From contig JBBEBG010000033.1 of NCBI GenBank assembly GCA_040882465.1, positions 1 through 64,000 on the forward strand: a DNA stretch of 64,000 bases. Reading direction: 5' to 3'. A program made the position numbers and the translations under genes. Source of the DNA: Gemmatimonadota bacterium. GTDB lineage: Bacteria > Gemmatimonadota > Gemmatimonadetes > Longimicrobiales > Gaopeijiaceae. The notes beneath the pieces are model-generated. The model did no database searches and was not told the DNA's origin. It saw only the letters and a program-made list of their open reading frames with translations. Below are positions 19,283 to 26,573 of the stretch, in pieces. Position 1 is the stretch's first letter, and each line of letters begins with the position of its first letter.

Positions 19283-20145
19283 GGCATGAGCCGCTCGATG
19301 CGGGTGACGAGAATTCCCTCGGCCCCGAGCGCCTTTAAGCGGGCGATGGTTTGATACACCTGACCCGCATCCACGACCGCGTGGGCCGCGACCCATGTCC
19401 CCCGGTCGAGGACATCCACGATGGTCGGCCCGGAAATCCCGGGGAGGACCTTGCGAACCTCCTCGAGTCGCGCCCGCGGGACGTTTGCCATCAGGTAGCG
19501 CTTTTCCCGGGCGCGGAGGACCGACTCGAGCGCCATCACGAGCTCGTCCCGGGATCGCCCAGACGTGGGATCCCCGAGCGCCTTCCGGTTCCCGATGAGG
19601 AGGGCGGATGAATCCAGAATCGTTCCGATTTCCTTGAGCCCGTTGACTCTGAGCGTCGATCCCGTCGAAACGAGGTCCACGATCGCGTCGGCGACTCCAA
19701 GGTGCGGGGCGATTTCGGCCGCTCCCGAGACGGGAACGATCTGGATCGAGTTTCCGAGACCTTCGAAGTACCTCCGGGCCAGCTTCGGGAAGGAGGTCGC
19801 CACCCGCGTTCCCTCGGGGAGCTCGCCCGGGGAGGCGACGGGGCTCTCGTCCCGCACCGCGACGATGAGCCGGCAGCGTCCGAAGCCCAAGTCGAGGAGT
19901 TCGACCACCTCGATCCGGCTAGACTCTTCGACCAGATCGCGCCCCGTGATTCCGAGCTCCGCGGCCCCGTCCGCCACAAATTCGGGGATATCTTGCGCCC
20001 GGACGAAAATCGCCTGGAATTCCGAGCCGAGCCTGGCAACGAGGGCGCGCTCGGCGCGAAACTCCGGCTTCAGCCCCGCGAGCTCGAAGGTCTCCAGGGC
20101 GCTGTCCGCCAGCCGCCCTTTGTTGGGAATCGCGATTCTCATCAT
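19279..20145 (-). CDS. hisG: ATP phosphoribosyltransferase, long form
   Basis: This 288-residue enzyme condenses ATP and PRPP, the committed and normally histidine-inhibited step. The N-terminus reads M-R-I-A-I-P-N-K-G-R-L, the PRPP loop is D-L-V-S-T-G-S-T-L, and the length including a C-terminal ACT-like HisG_C domain (about residues 210-288) is that of the long, self-sufficient form, so no HisZ is needed. Two ATGs in a row occur (20145 and 20142). G-G-A-G lies 5-8 nt upstream. The frame is open further upstream, but that part has no homology-like content and would overlap the leader region. Expression is probably set by the attenuator at 20208-20360 in addition to feedback inhibition. Confidence 0.94.
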   Translation of the reverse strand: MMRIAIPNKGRLADSALETFELAGLKPEFRAERALVARLGSEFQAIFVRAQDIPEFVADGAAELGITGRDLVEESSRIEVVELLDLGFGRCRLIVAVRDESPVASPGELPEGTRVATSFPKLARRYFEGLGNSIQIVPVSGAAEIAPHLGVADAIVDLVSTGSTLRVNGLKEIGTILDSSALLIGNRKALGDPTSGRSRDELVMALESVLRAREKRYLMANVPRARLEEVRKVLPGISGPTIVDVLDRGTWVAAHAVVDAGQVYQTIARLKALGAEGILVTRIERLMP

Positions 20146-20207
20146 TAGAACTCCAATTCTATTTGACTGCTCCGGCGCTCGATGCGATGTCTCCGGCACC
20201 CACCAAG

Positions 20208-20244
20208 AAAAAAAAATCGGCCCGTCCTCGGAAGGGACGGGCCG
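20208..20244 (-). terminator. Intrinsic terminator of the his attenuator
   Basis: On the minus strand a perfect 10-bp, GC-rich stem (20244-20235 pairing with 20227-20218, arms CGGCCCGTCC and GGACGGGCCG) closes a 7-nt loop and is followed by one A and nine consecutive T residues (20216-20208). It lies between the His-rich leader peptide and hisG, about 60 nt before the hisG start, with no other gene between. The left arm can alternatively pair with GGGACGGG at 20307-20300, so it can be disrupted by an antiterminator. Confidence 0.9.
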
Positions 20245-20276
20245 CGGGGCTCGGTCAGTTCAGGAGGCGCCAAACG

Positions 20277-20360
20277 TCAGGCGCGCACACCGACCTCCAC
20301 CCGTCCCGTCCGGGACCGGCGACGATGGGTGTGGAGGTGCTTCCGCGCATGCGTAATCAT
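20277..20360 (-). CDS. hisL: His operon leader peptide (27 residues, His-rich)
   Basis: This short frame begins MITHARKHLHTHRRR and ends in Ala before TGA at 20279-20277. His codons occur at positions 4, 8, 10 and 12 (CAT, CAC, CAC, CAT), three of them within five codons. It lies directly upstream of an intrinsic terminator and hisG, as expected for a transcription-attenuation leader. No Shine-Dalgarno is visible. The -10 element (20373-20368) ends 7 nt before the ATG, so the transcript probably begins at or next to the start codon (leaderless). The His-codon segment ACCTCCAC (20338-20331) pairs perfectly with GTGGAGGT (20300-20293). Symbol given by analogy to enterobacterial hisL. Confidence 0.75.
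   Translation of the reverse strand: MITHARKHLHTHRRRSRTGRVEVGVRA
20293..20338 (-). promoter_or_regulatory. His attenuator: pause hairpin (1:2) and antiterminator segment
   Basis: Segment 1, ACCTCCAC at 20338-20331, overlaps the His codons and pairs over 8 bp with segment 2, GTGGAGGT at 20300-20293. A smaller GTCCC/GGGAC hairpin (20316-20312 with 20307-20303) is nested inside. The sequence GGGACGGG (20307-20300) can instead pair over 8 bp with CCCGTCCC (20241-20234), the left side of the terminator. A ribosome stalled on His codons would cover segment 1 and the nested 5' arm, freeing the antiterminator. This is the logic of Trp/His attenuators. Pairings were read by eye. Confidence 0.75.
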
Positions 20361-20367
20361 GACCGGG

Positions 20368-20396
20368 AAGGTATCCTGCGCGCCTGGAGCGGTCAA
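20368..20396 (-). promoter_or_regulatory. Sigma70-like promoter of the his operon
   Basis: On the minus strand TTGACC (20396-20391) and TACCTT (20373-20368) are separated by exactly 17 nt. Seven bases separate the -10 from the ATG of the leader peptide, placing the likely +1 at or beside that ATG. The region between here and glnS (20397-20527) shows no other strong pair. Confidence 0.65.
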
Positions 20397-20527
20397 CGGG
20401 GAAGAGAGGACGCTTCCGCGAGTCCCGGACCGGAAACAAGGGGCGCCCGAGCCCTTTCAAGGGCCGCAGGTGCCCTCTACGTTTCATGGCCCTGTTTGCC
20501 CGTAGCCCGACCTGAAGATGGAGCCCC

Positions 20528-22978
20528 ATGACGGATCCGGATGGGATTGGATCCCAGACCGCCGGCCGCGACTTCATCCGGCAGATCATCGACCGGGATC
20601 TCGCTGAGGGGAAGGTCGAGGGAAAGGTCGTCACCCGGTTCCCTCCGGAGCCGAACGGCTTTCTCCATATCGGCCATGCGAAGTCCATCCTCCTGAACTT
20701 CGGGATCGCCCGCGAATACGGGGGCCGGTGCCACCTCCGCTTCGACGACACGAATCCGATCACCGAGGAGCATGTATACGCGGAAGCGATCAAGAAGGAC
20801 GTGCGCTGGCTCGGCTTCGACTGGGGGGAGCACCTCTACCACGCCGCCGACTACTTCGAGCGGATGTACGAGTTCGCGGAGTCGCTCATTCGGAGCGGCA
20901 AGGCATACGTGGATTCGGAGTCGGAAGAGGAGATTCGCGAAGGGCGGGGAACCGTGACCAACCCGGGGAGGGAGAGCGGCGGTCGGAGCCGGTCGGTTGA
21001 AGAAAATCTCGACCTCTTCCGGAGGATGAGGGCGGGAGAATTCGAGGACGGCGCGCACGTCCTGCGGGCTCGCATAGACATGACCTCGCCCAACATGCTC
21101 ATGCGCGATCCGATCCTCTACCGGATCCGCCATGCCAGCCACTACCGCACCGGCGACGAATGGTGCGTTTATCCTCTCTACGACTACGCGCACTGTCTGG
21201 AAGACGCGATCGAGGGAATCACGCACTCGCTCTGCACTCTCGAGTTCGCGAACAACCGGGAGCTCTACGACTGGATCCTGGACGAGGTTGGCTTCGAAGA
21301 ACCGCGCCCCCACCAGTACGAGTTCGGAAAGGGGCTCCTCGACTATACGGTCACCAGCAAACGGAAGCTCCTCCAGCTCGTCAAAGACAACCATGTCGAG
21401 GGGTGGGACGATCCGCGGATGCCGACCCTCGCAGCCTTTCGGCGGCGCGGCGTCCCTCCCGAAGCGGTGATCGGCTTCTGGACGATGGTCGGGGTGGCGC
21501 GCGCCGATGCCCGCATTGACATCGGCCGGCTCGAGTACGCAGTGCGGGACGAGCTCAACCGGAGCGCGCCTCGCGTCCTCGCGGTCCTCGACCCCCTGAA
21601 GGTCACGATCACAAACTGGCCGGCCGTCGAGTCTCGCGAGATCGAGGCGCCGTATTTCCCTCACGACATTCCCCGGGAGGGGACCCGCTCCCTCTCCTTC
21701 TCCCGGGCGCTCCTCATCGAAAGGAGCGACTTCGCGGAGGATCCGCCGAAGGGGTTCCGCCGCCTCGTTCCGGGAGGGGAGGTGCGCCTTCGCCACGGCT
21801 GTGTCATTCGGTGCGACGAAGTCGTGAAGGATCGGACCGGGAGGGTCCTCGAGCTCCGCTGCACGCACGACCCCGAGACCTGGGACGCCGCGCCTCCCGA
21901 CGGACGCAAGGTGGGAGGGACGATTCACTGGCTTTCGGCCCCCCACGCGGTCCCCTGCGAGGTTCGCCTATACGATCGGCTTTTCTCGGTCGCGGATCCC
22001 GAGTCCGAGGCAGTGGCGCGGGGTGGAGAGGGGAACTTCCGGGACTTCCTCAATCCCGACTCCATCACCGTGGTGGGAGGCGCCTTCGTGGAGCCCTCGG
22101 TCCTCGGGGACGATCTCGACACCCGGTACCAGTTCGAACGCCTCGGTTACTTCTGGCGCGATCCCGAGTTGGGACGGAGAGATCGTCTCGTCTTTAATCG
22201 TATCGTGACGCTCCGGGACACCTGGGCCGCCCGCGCCGCGGATGGGGGCGCCGGGAAGCGGGCCGGGATGCGGAAGGGGGAGCTCGAGGGGGCGGAATCG
22301 CCGGAGCTCGTCGCGGCCGCCGTCGCCGTAAAAGGCGGAGCCGGGGAACCCGCTCCCCGCGGCCGCGCCCCGAGGGTGAGCGCCGCCGGGGCTCCCGCGC
22401 CGCCTTCTCCCGAGGTGCGCGAAAGGGCGCGACTCTTGGTCGAGCGCTTCGCCCTCGAGGAAGTGGACGCCGAAATCCTCGCGCGTGACCCCGCCCTCGT
22501 CGCTTTTTTCGAGGGAACCGTGGATGGGCTGGCGGAGGGCGCTGCGGGGTCCGGTCGGGGCGGGGCAGGGGCGGCCTCCGCGGCAAACTGGATCATCAAC
22601 AGCCTCCCGCCCCTTCAGGCGGGACGGGCGCTCGCCGACCTCCCCTTCGGACCGGCGGAGCTCGCGGCCCTGATCGGCCTGGTCGAGGAGGGGACCGTGT
22701 CGCGCACCGGCGGGCACGAGATCCTGGAGGTCCTCGCCCAGGAGGGAGGGGATCCCCGCGCGATCGTCGAGCGCCTCGACGTTGCGCAAGTCAGCGACGC
22801 GGCCGTGATCCGTCCGGTCGCCGCCGAGGTCGTCGCCGCGAATCCGGCAAAGGTGCGGGAGTACCGGGAGGGAAAATCCGGCCTCATCGGCTTCTTCATG
22901 GGGCAGGTGATGCGCCGTACGGGCGGGAAAGCGGACCCCGAGCTAGCCCGCGCGCTCCTCAAGGAGCTTCTGGAGTGA
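20528..22978 (+). CDS. glnS: Glutaminyl-tRNA synthetase with C-terminal GatB/YqeY-like domain
   Basis: The 816-residue protein is much longer than the roughly 550-residue E. coli enzyme. The Rossmann catalytic core holds P-P-E-P-N-G-F-L-H-I-G-H (HIGH at 47-50) and the second signature T-V-T-S-K-R-K (274-280). The beta-barrel anticodon-binding part runs to about 565. A low-complexity Ala/Gly/Pro-rich linker (about 570-625) leads to a C-terminal GatB/YqeY-like domain (about 630-816) with G-R-A-L-A-D-L-P and an ending K-S-G-L-I-G-F-F-M-G-Q-V-M-R-R-T-G-G-K-A-D-P. Such a tail is known in Deinococcus GlnRS, where it helps tRNA binding. GGAG lies 4 nt before ATG. The gene diverges from the his operon and overlaps the 3' end of the opposite-strand GH-like gene by 20 bp. 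Confidence 0.93.
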   Translation: MTDPDGIGSQTAGRDFIRQIIDRDLAEGKVEGKVVTRFPPEPNGFLHIGHAKSILLNFGIAREYGGRCHLRFDDTNPITEEHVYAEAIKKDVRWLGFDWGEHLYHAADYFERMYEFAESLIRSGKAYVDSESEEEIREGRGTVTNPGRESGGRSRSVEENLDLFRRMRAGEFEDGAHVLRARIDMTSPNMLMRDPILYRIRHASHYRTGDEWCVYPLYDYAHCLEDAIEGITHSLCTLEFANNRELYDWILDEVGFEEPRPHQYEFGKGLLDYTVTSKRKLLQLVKDNHVEGWDDPRMPTLAAFRRRGVPPEAVIGFWTMVGVARADARIDIGRLEYAVRDELNRSAPRVLAVLDPLKVTITNWPAVESREIEAPYFPHDIPREGTRSLSFSRALLIERSDFAEDPPKGFRRLVPGGEVRLRHGCVIRCDEVVKDRTGRVLELRCTHDPETWDAAPPDGRKVGGTIHWLSAPHAVPCEVRLYDRLFSVADPESEAVARGGEGNFRDFLNPDSITVVGGAFVEPSVLGDDLDTRYQFERLGYFWRDPELGRRDRLVFNRIVTLRDTWAARAADGGAGKRAGMRKGELEGAESPELVAAAVAVKGGAGEPAPRGRAPRVSAAGAPAPPSPEVRERARLLVERFALEEVDAEILARDPALVAFFEGTVDGLAEGAAGSGRGGAGAASAANWIINSLPPLQAGRALADLPFGPAELAALIGLVEEGTVSRTGGHEILEVLAQEGGDPRAIVERLDVAQVSDAAVIRPVAAEVVAANPAKVREYREGKSGLIGFFMGQVMRRTGGKADPELARALLKELLE

Positions 22979-24104
22979 ACGCCTCCCAAACGTCGTAGAC
23001 CGGGCGCTCCTCCCCCGATGCCCGCCGGAGGGAGAGGGAGTGGAAGATGTTCCAGTCGAGCGGGGCGAGCCCTCCCGGCTCCGGAGCCACCGGAGGGTGA
23101 AGGAAGAGCCAGCTGACGAGGCGGGTCTCCCACCCTTCGAGAGCGTCCCCCAGCCTCTCCAGATACGTGACCTGGTGAGCCTCCGATGCCTCCCAAGGTG
23201 CCACGAATCCCTCCGCGATCTCGGCCGGCCACCCGGTTTCGGTGATCGCGATCGGGGTGTCCCCGATGTAGGGAAGGAGGGGGTCGAGGTACGTCGCCGG
23301 AACGGCGTTCGGCGTCGCATGCGCGAAGAAGGGATAGACCGTGAGCCCAAGCACATCGATCCGGTCGAAGTCGTGCATGGTCACCGCACCCCACTCCGAC
23401 TGGTTCATCCCCGCCAGGACGCCGATTCCGGCGGTCCGCTCGTATTGGAAGATCGGTCCCACAAGCGTCTCCGGCGAAGCCGACTTGATCGCGTCGTAGG
23501 CGTCGTTGTAGACCGCGATCCAGCGCGCGTAGTCCTCGGGATCGGTGCTGAAATACACACTGCTCTCGTTTCCAAGGAAGAGGAACGGCGGACGATAGGT
23601 GTCCGCCACCCCGGCGACGACCTCAACGTAGAGTGCGGCGGCCTCTTCGTTCGCCCAACTGTTGTCGGGATTCGAGGGAATTCGAATGTGGGGGCCTTCA
23701 TTGCCACGCCATCCAACGACGAGGATCGGCTCATACCCGTGCCCGGCGGCTTGTTGGAGCGTCAGGAGTGCCGCCCCGGGCGGAGTCCCGGCGTCTGTCC
23801 CCTCTTCGACGTCGTCTCGCCACGCTCCATTCCACAGGACGCCGGCATCGGAGAACGAGCCAGCCTCGTCGAGGAAATCGAGGATCTCGGCGAAGGATTC
23901 CGGGAATCCGCGAGGCGAGAGCGCGATCCCTTTGACCGTTCTGGCTCCGTCCTCTCGCGGCGGATCCGTGGGACCGGAGCCCTCGCACCCTGCCATGGGT
24001 CCGACGAGCACGAGGGAAACGAGCGCGAATAGGCCGCGCCCCTTGGTCCTTGCCAAGGTCGGTGGCGCCCAACTCCCACACCTCATCAGAAGAGCGGGCA
24101 TCAT
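22959..24104 (-). CDS. Glycoside-hydrolase clan GH-A-like lipoprotein
   Basis: The 381-residue product has a lipoprotein signal (A-L-V-S-L-V-L-V-G-P-M-A-G-C). The body resembles a TIM-barrel clan GH-A glycosidase: F-L-F-L-G-N-E-S-S-V-Y-F gives the Asn-Glu acid/base pair and I-A-I-T-E-T-G-W-P the nucleophile Glu, with D-V-L-G-L-T-V-Y-P-F near the usual strand 6. It may be distantly related to GH53 or GH10-like enzymes, but I cannot assign a family. I chose ATG 24104 because it overlaps the rlpA stop by 4 bp (ATGA); a GTG at 24140 is the longest alternative. Its operon partner RlpA acts on peptidoglycan glycans, so a wall or surface polysaccharide target is plausible. Confidence 0.7.
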   Translation of the reverse strand: MMPALLMRCGSWAPPTLARTKGRGLFALVSLVLVGPMAGCEGSGPTDPPREDGARTVKGIALSPRGFPESFAEILDFLDEAGSFSDAGVLWNGAWRDDVEEGTDAGTPPGAALLTLQQAAGHGYEPILVVGWRGNEGPHIRIPSNPDNSWANEEAAALYVEVVAGVADTYRPPFLFLGNESSVYFSTDPEDYARWIAVYNDAYDAIKSASPETLVGPIFQYERTAGIGVLAGMNQSEWGAVTMHDFDRIDVLGLTVYPFFAHATPNAVPATYLDPLLPYIGDTPIAITETGWPAEIAEGFVAPWEASEAHQVTYLERLGDALEGWETRLVSWLFLHPPVAPEPGGLAPLDWNIFHSLSLRRASGEERPVYDVWEAFTPEAP

Positions 24105-24886
24105 TGGGCGAGCGGGCATCCGACGACGAGCCCATCCCACGCGGAGGCGAGGCGGCGGGCCTCGTCGTGAGAGTGGATCGGACCGGCCCGGACGCGGAAG
24201 AGGGCGTCCTCGCCGATGGTCACCCGCGCCGCCATTCCGTCACGAGCGAGCCGCGTCCGGAGCTCTTCGGCACCCTCCCGCCGGGAAAACGCCCCCGCCT
24301 GCACTTCCCAACAGTTGAGTGCCTCCGGGCTCGTCACGATCGTGATCCGAACGCGGGCGGTTCCGGGCCCGATCATCCCGAGCTCGCGCGCGGCTCGCCG
24401 CGAGACGTCGAGCATGCGTCCGCCGGCGAAGGGCCCCCGGTCCGTGATGCGGAGCGTCACGTCCTGGCCGGAATCGAGATTCTCGACGAGGATCGTCGTG
24501 CCGAATGGAAGGGTCCGATGGGCGGCGGTCAGCCCTTCCATGTCGTAGAGCTCACCCGAGGCGGTCAGGCGTCCGTGAAAGGGCTCGCCGTACCAGGAGG
24601 CGACGCCGCTTTCCGACCAGCCCACAGGATCGGTGATGGGAGTCGGAGTGGGGAGGCGTGCAGGGGGGAGTCCGGTTGTCACGCGCATGCACCCGCCGAG
24701 GAGCGCCAGGAGAAGGAAGAGTCCAATGCCGGGGCGCCGGCGCGGCCTCGCGCCGGGGTCCGGTTCCCTTGCGCGGCGAAACCTGAAGCGGCCACCTCGT
24801 TCGCCGACAGCGTGCCTCGGACGAGGCGCGTGCGTCCGGCGCTCCCTGCGCGGAGCCGGGCTCAACCCTTTCCCCGTGATGGACAC
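24101..24886 (-). CDS. rlpA: RlpA-like septal/peptidoglycan lytic transglycosylase with SPOR domain
   Basis: This product of about 261 residues has an Arg-rich N-terminus, then a lipoprotein signal (L-F-L-L-L-A-L-L-G-G-C). The double-psi beta-barrel RlpA domain starts with G-V-A-S-W-Y-G-E-P-F-H-G-R-L-T-A-S-G-E and contains A-A-H-R-T-L-P-F-G-T and I-T-D-R-G-P-F. The motif Glu and Asp residues usual for RlpA are present. A C-terminal SPOR-like domain (about the last 75 residues, V-Q-A-G-A-F-S) should bind denuded glycan at the septum. I prefer GTG 24886, which sits 6 nt after a -10-like TATACG (24898-24893); ATG at 24928 is a longer option. Confidence 0.8.
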   Translation of the reverse strand: MSITGKGLSPAPRRERRTHAPRPRHAVGERGGRFRFRRAREPDPGARPRRRPGIGLFLLLALLGGCMRVTTGLPPARLPTPTPITDPVGWSESGVASWYGEPFHGRLTASGELYDMEGLTAAHRTLPFGTTILVENLDSGQDVTLRITDRGPFAGGRMLDVSRRAARELGMIGPGTARVRITIVTSPEALNCWEVQAGAFSRREGAEELRTRLARDGMAARVTIGEDALFRVRAGPIHSHDEARRLASAWDGLVVGCPLAQ

Positions 24887-24892
24887 AATCTT

Positions 24893-24923
24893 CGTATACG
24901 GCACCTTTCGGCCTGGGTTCCAA
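24893..24923 (-). promoter_or_regulatory. Candidate promoter of rlpA
   Basis: TTGGAA (24923-24918) and TATACG (24898-24893) on the minus strand are separated by 19 nt, longer than ideal. The -10 ends 6 nt before GTG 24886, repeating the near-leaderless layout seen at the his leader, vapB and the lysR gene. Weak evidence on its own. Confidence 0.3.
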
Positions 24924-24989
24924 GACAAAGCTCCCGCGGCTCGACGCGTACGAAGGCGTCGGCGAATCCCGGGATCATCCGCGGCGAGG

Positions 24990-26561
24990 TTATTCGCTCC
25001 CTGAGTCGAGGTTCGAGAGGGTGCGGGGTACGACGAAGCTTGCGGAGGCCGGCCTCAGCTCGGCGTCCAACTCGCGCCCGAGTCGGGCCACGATCTCGGG
25101 GAGGGCCTCGATGTCCGCCTGGGTCGTGTTGAAGTTCACGATACAGCAACGAAGGAGGTAGCGACCCCGAATCACCGCGTTCGAAACGAAGGCCTCGCCG
25201 GAGCGCTGGATTCGCTCGAGGAGCGCCTCGTTCAGCTCATCGAGGTAGGGGGCCGACGCGTCCGATCCGGCTTCGACTCGAAGGTCCGGCGGAAGGTACC
25301 GGAAGGTGTTGATGCTGAGGCATTGCGTGACCGCTTCGAGCTCCGGATGCGTGGAGATCAGCGCATGTAGCCGCTCGCTCAGCTGGATGTCGTCGCCGAT
25401 CGTTTTCACGTATCCCGCCCGCCCGGCGACTCCGAGGGCCAGCCAGACCTTCAGCGCCCGGAACCCTCGGGAGTTCTGTGGGCCGAAGTCGAAGTAGTTG
25501 GTCGCCTCCTCCCCGAAGTGGTAGTAGGGCGGGTGGTAGGAGAAGGCCTTTCGCAGCCCTTCCGGATCCCGGACCAACACGCATCCCGCCTCCAGCGGCG
25601 CGTATAGCCACTTGTGTGGATCCACGGCAACCGAGTCCGCGAGGGCGAGCGCCCCCAAATCATCGGAAGCGCCTGGAGCGGCCGCCGCAAAGGCGCCGTA
25701 AGCCCCGTCCACGTGGAACCAGACCTCGGCCTCCCGGCAGATCGCCCCGATCTCCCGGAGAGGATCCACCGTTCCCGTGCTCACCGAGCCCGCGTTCCCC
25801 ACGACCATCACCGGGCGCACTCCGCCAGCCAGGTCCCGGACGAGAGTCTCACGCAGCGCCACCGTGTCCATCCGAAGGTTGGCGTCCACCGGGATCCAAC
25901 GAATCGCCTCCGTTCCAATCCCGGAAAGATCGCACCCCTTCTGGATCCAGGTGTGAGTCTCGGCAGACGCGTAAGCACGAAGGGGTGGCTGGGCTGGGCC
26001 GGCCACCCCGGTGGCGCGCAGGTCCCAGTCCGCCGCCGCGACCCGGGCGGCGAAAAGCCCCACAATGTTGGCCATGTTTCCTCCGCTCACGAAGAGCCCC
26101 CCGCACGCCGAGGGATATCCGATGAGCTCGGCGATCCAACGGATGGTCTGGGCTTCGATCTCGGTCGCGACGGGCGCCAGCCGCCATGCCCCGACATTGG
26201 GATTGACCGCGGCCGCCAGGAGGTCGCCGAGCATCCCGATCGGAGCGGGAGACGAGGTGATGTACCCGAAGAAACGCGGGTGGCCGTTGAAGAGGGAGTG
26301 CTCGAAGAGGATGTCTCGTGCCTGGCGGAGGAGGGCCGCGGGCTCCGTTCCTTCCTCCGGAAGGGGGCGATCCGCCCCGATCAGTTCTCGTATCTTTCCC
26401 GGCGAGTCGTCGCGGGTGACGGGGCCATCCGGGATGCCTTCGAGGAAGTCCGCGATGGCTTCCACCAGCTCGTGACCCAGGCGGCGAAACTCGTCGCCGG
26501 CGAGGGTCAGCGGAGTGTCACGAAGGGACCGGGCCGGGCCGTCGCTTTCCTTCGACCTCAT
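24990..26561 (-). CDS. Pyridoxal-dependent decarboxylase, aromatic-L-amino-acid decarboxylase family
   Basis: The 523-residue group II decarboxylase has N-G-H-P-R-F-F-G-Y near residue 92, the H-T-W segment that stacks on PLP, V-D-G-A-Y-G-A-F and the PLP lysine in V-D-P-H-K-W-L-Y. The N-G-H-P-R-F-F-G and N-F-N-T-T motifs place it with AADC/tyrosine/tryptophan decarboxylase-like enzymes rather than glutamate decarboxylase. It would release CO2 from an aromatic or related amino acid. G-G-A-G precedes the ATG by 6 nt. It is 12 bp downstream of the metallo-beta-lactamase-like gene on the same strand, so they likely form an operon. Confidence 0.85.
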   Translation of the reverse strand: MRSKESDGPARSLRDTPLTLAGDEFRRLGHELVEAIADFLEGIPDGPVTRDDSPGKIRELIGADRPLPEEGTEPAALLRQARDILFEHSLFNGHPRFFGYITSSPAPIGMLGDLLAAAVNPNVGAWRLAPVATEIEAQTIRWIAELIGYPSACGGLFVSGGNMANIVGLFAARVAAADWDLRATGVAGPAQPPLRAYASAETHTWIQKGCDLSGIGTEAIRWIPVDANLRMDTVALRETLVRDLAGGVRPVMVVGNAGSVSTGTVDPLREIGAICREAEVWFHVDGAYGAFAAAAPGASDDLGALALADSVAVDPHKWLYAPLEAGCVLVRDPEGLRKAFSYHPPYYHFGEEATNYFDFGPQNSRGFRALKVWLALGVAGRAGYVKTIGDDIQLSERLHALISTHPELEAVTQCLSINTFRYLPPDLRVEAGSDASAPYLDELNEALLERIQRSGEAFVSNAVIRGRYLLRCCIVNFNTTQADIEALPEIVARLGRELDAELRPASASFVVPRTLSNLDSGSE

Positions 26562-26573
26562 GGATTCTCCACC

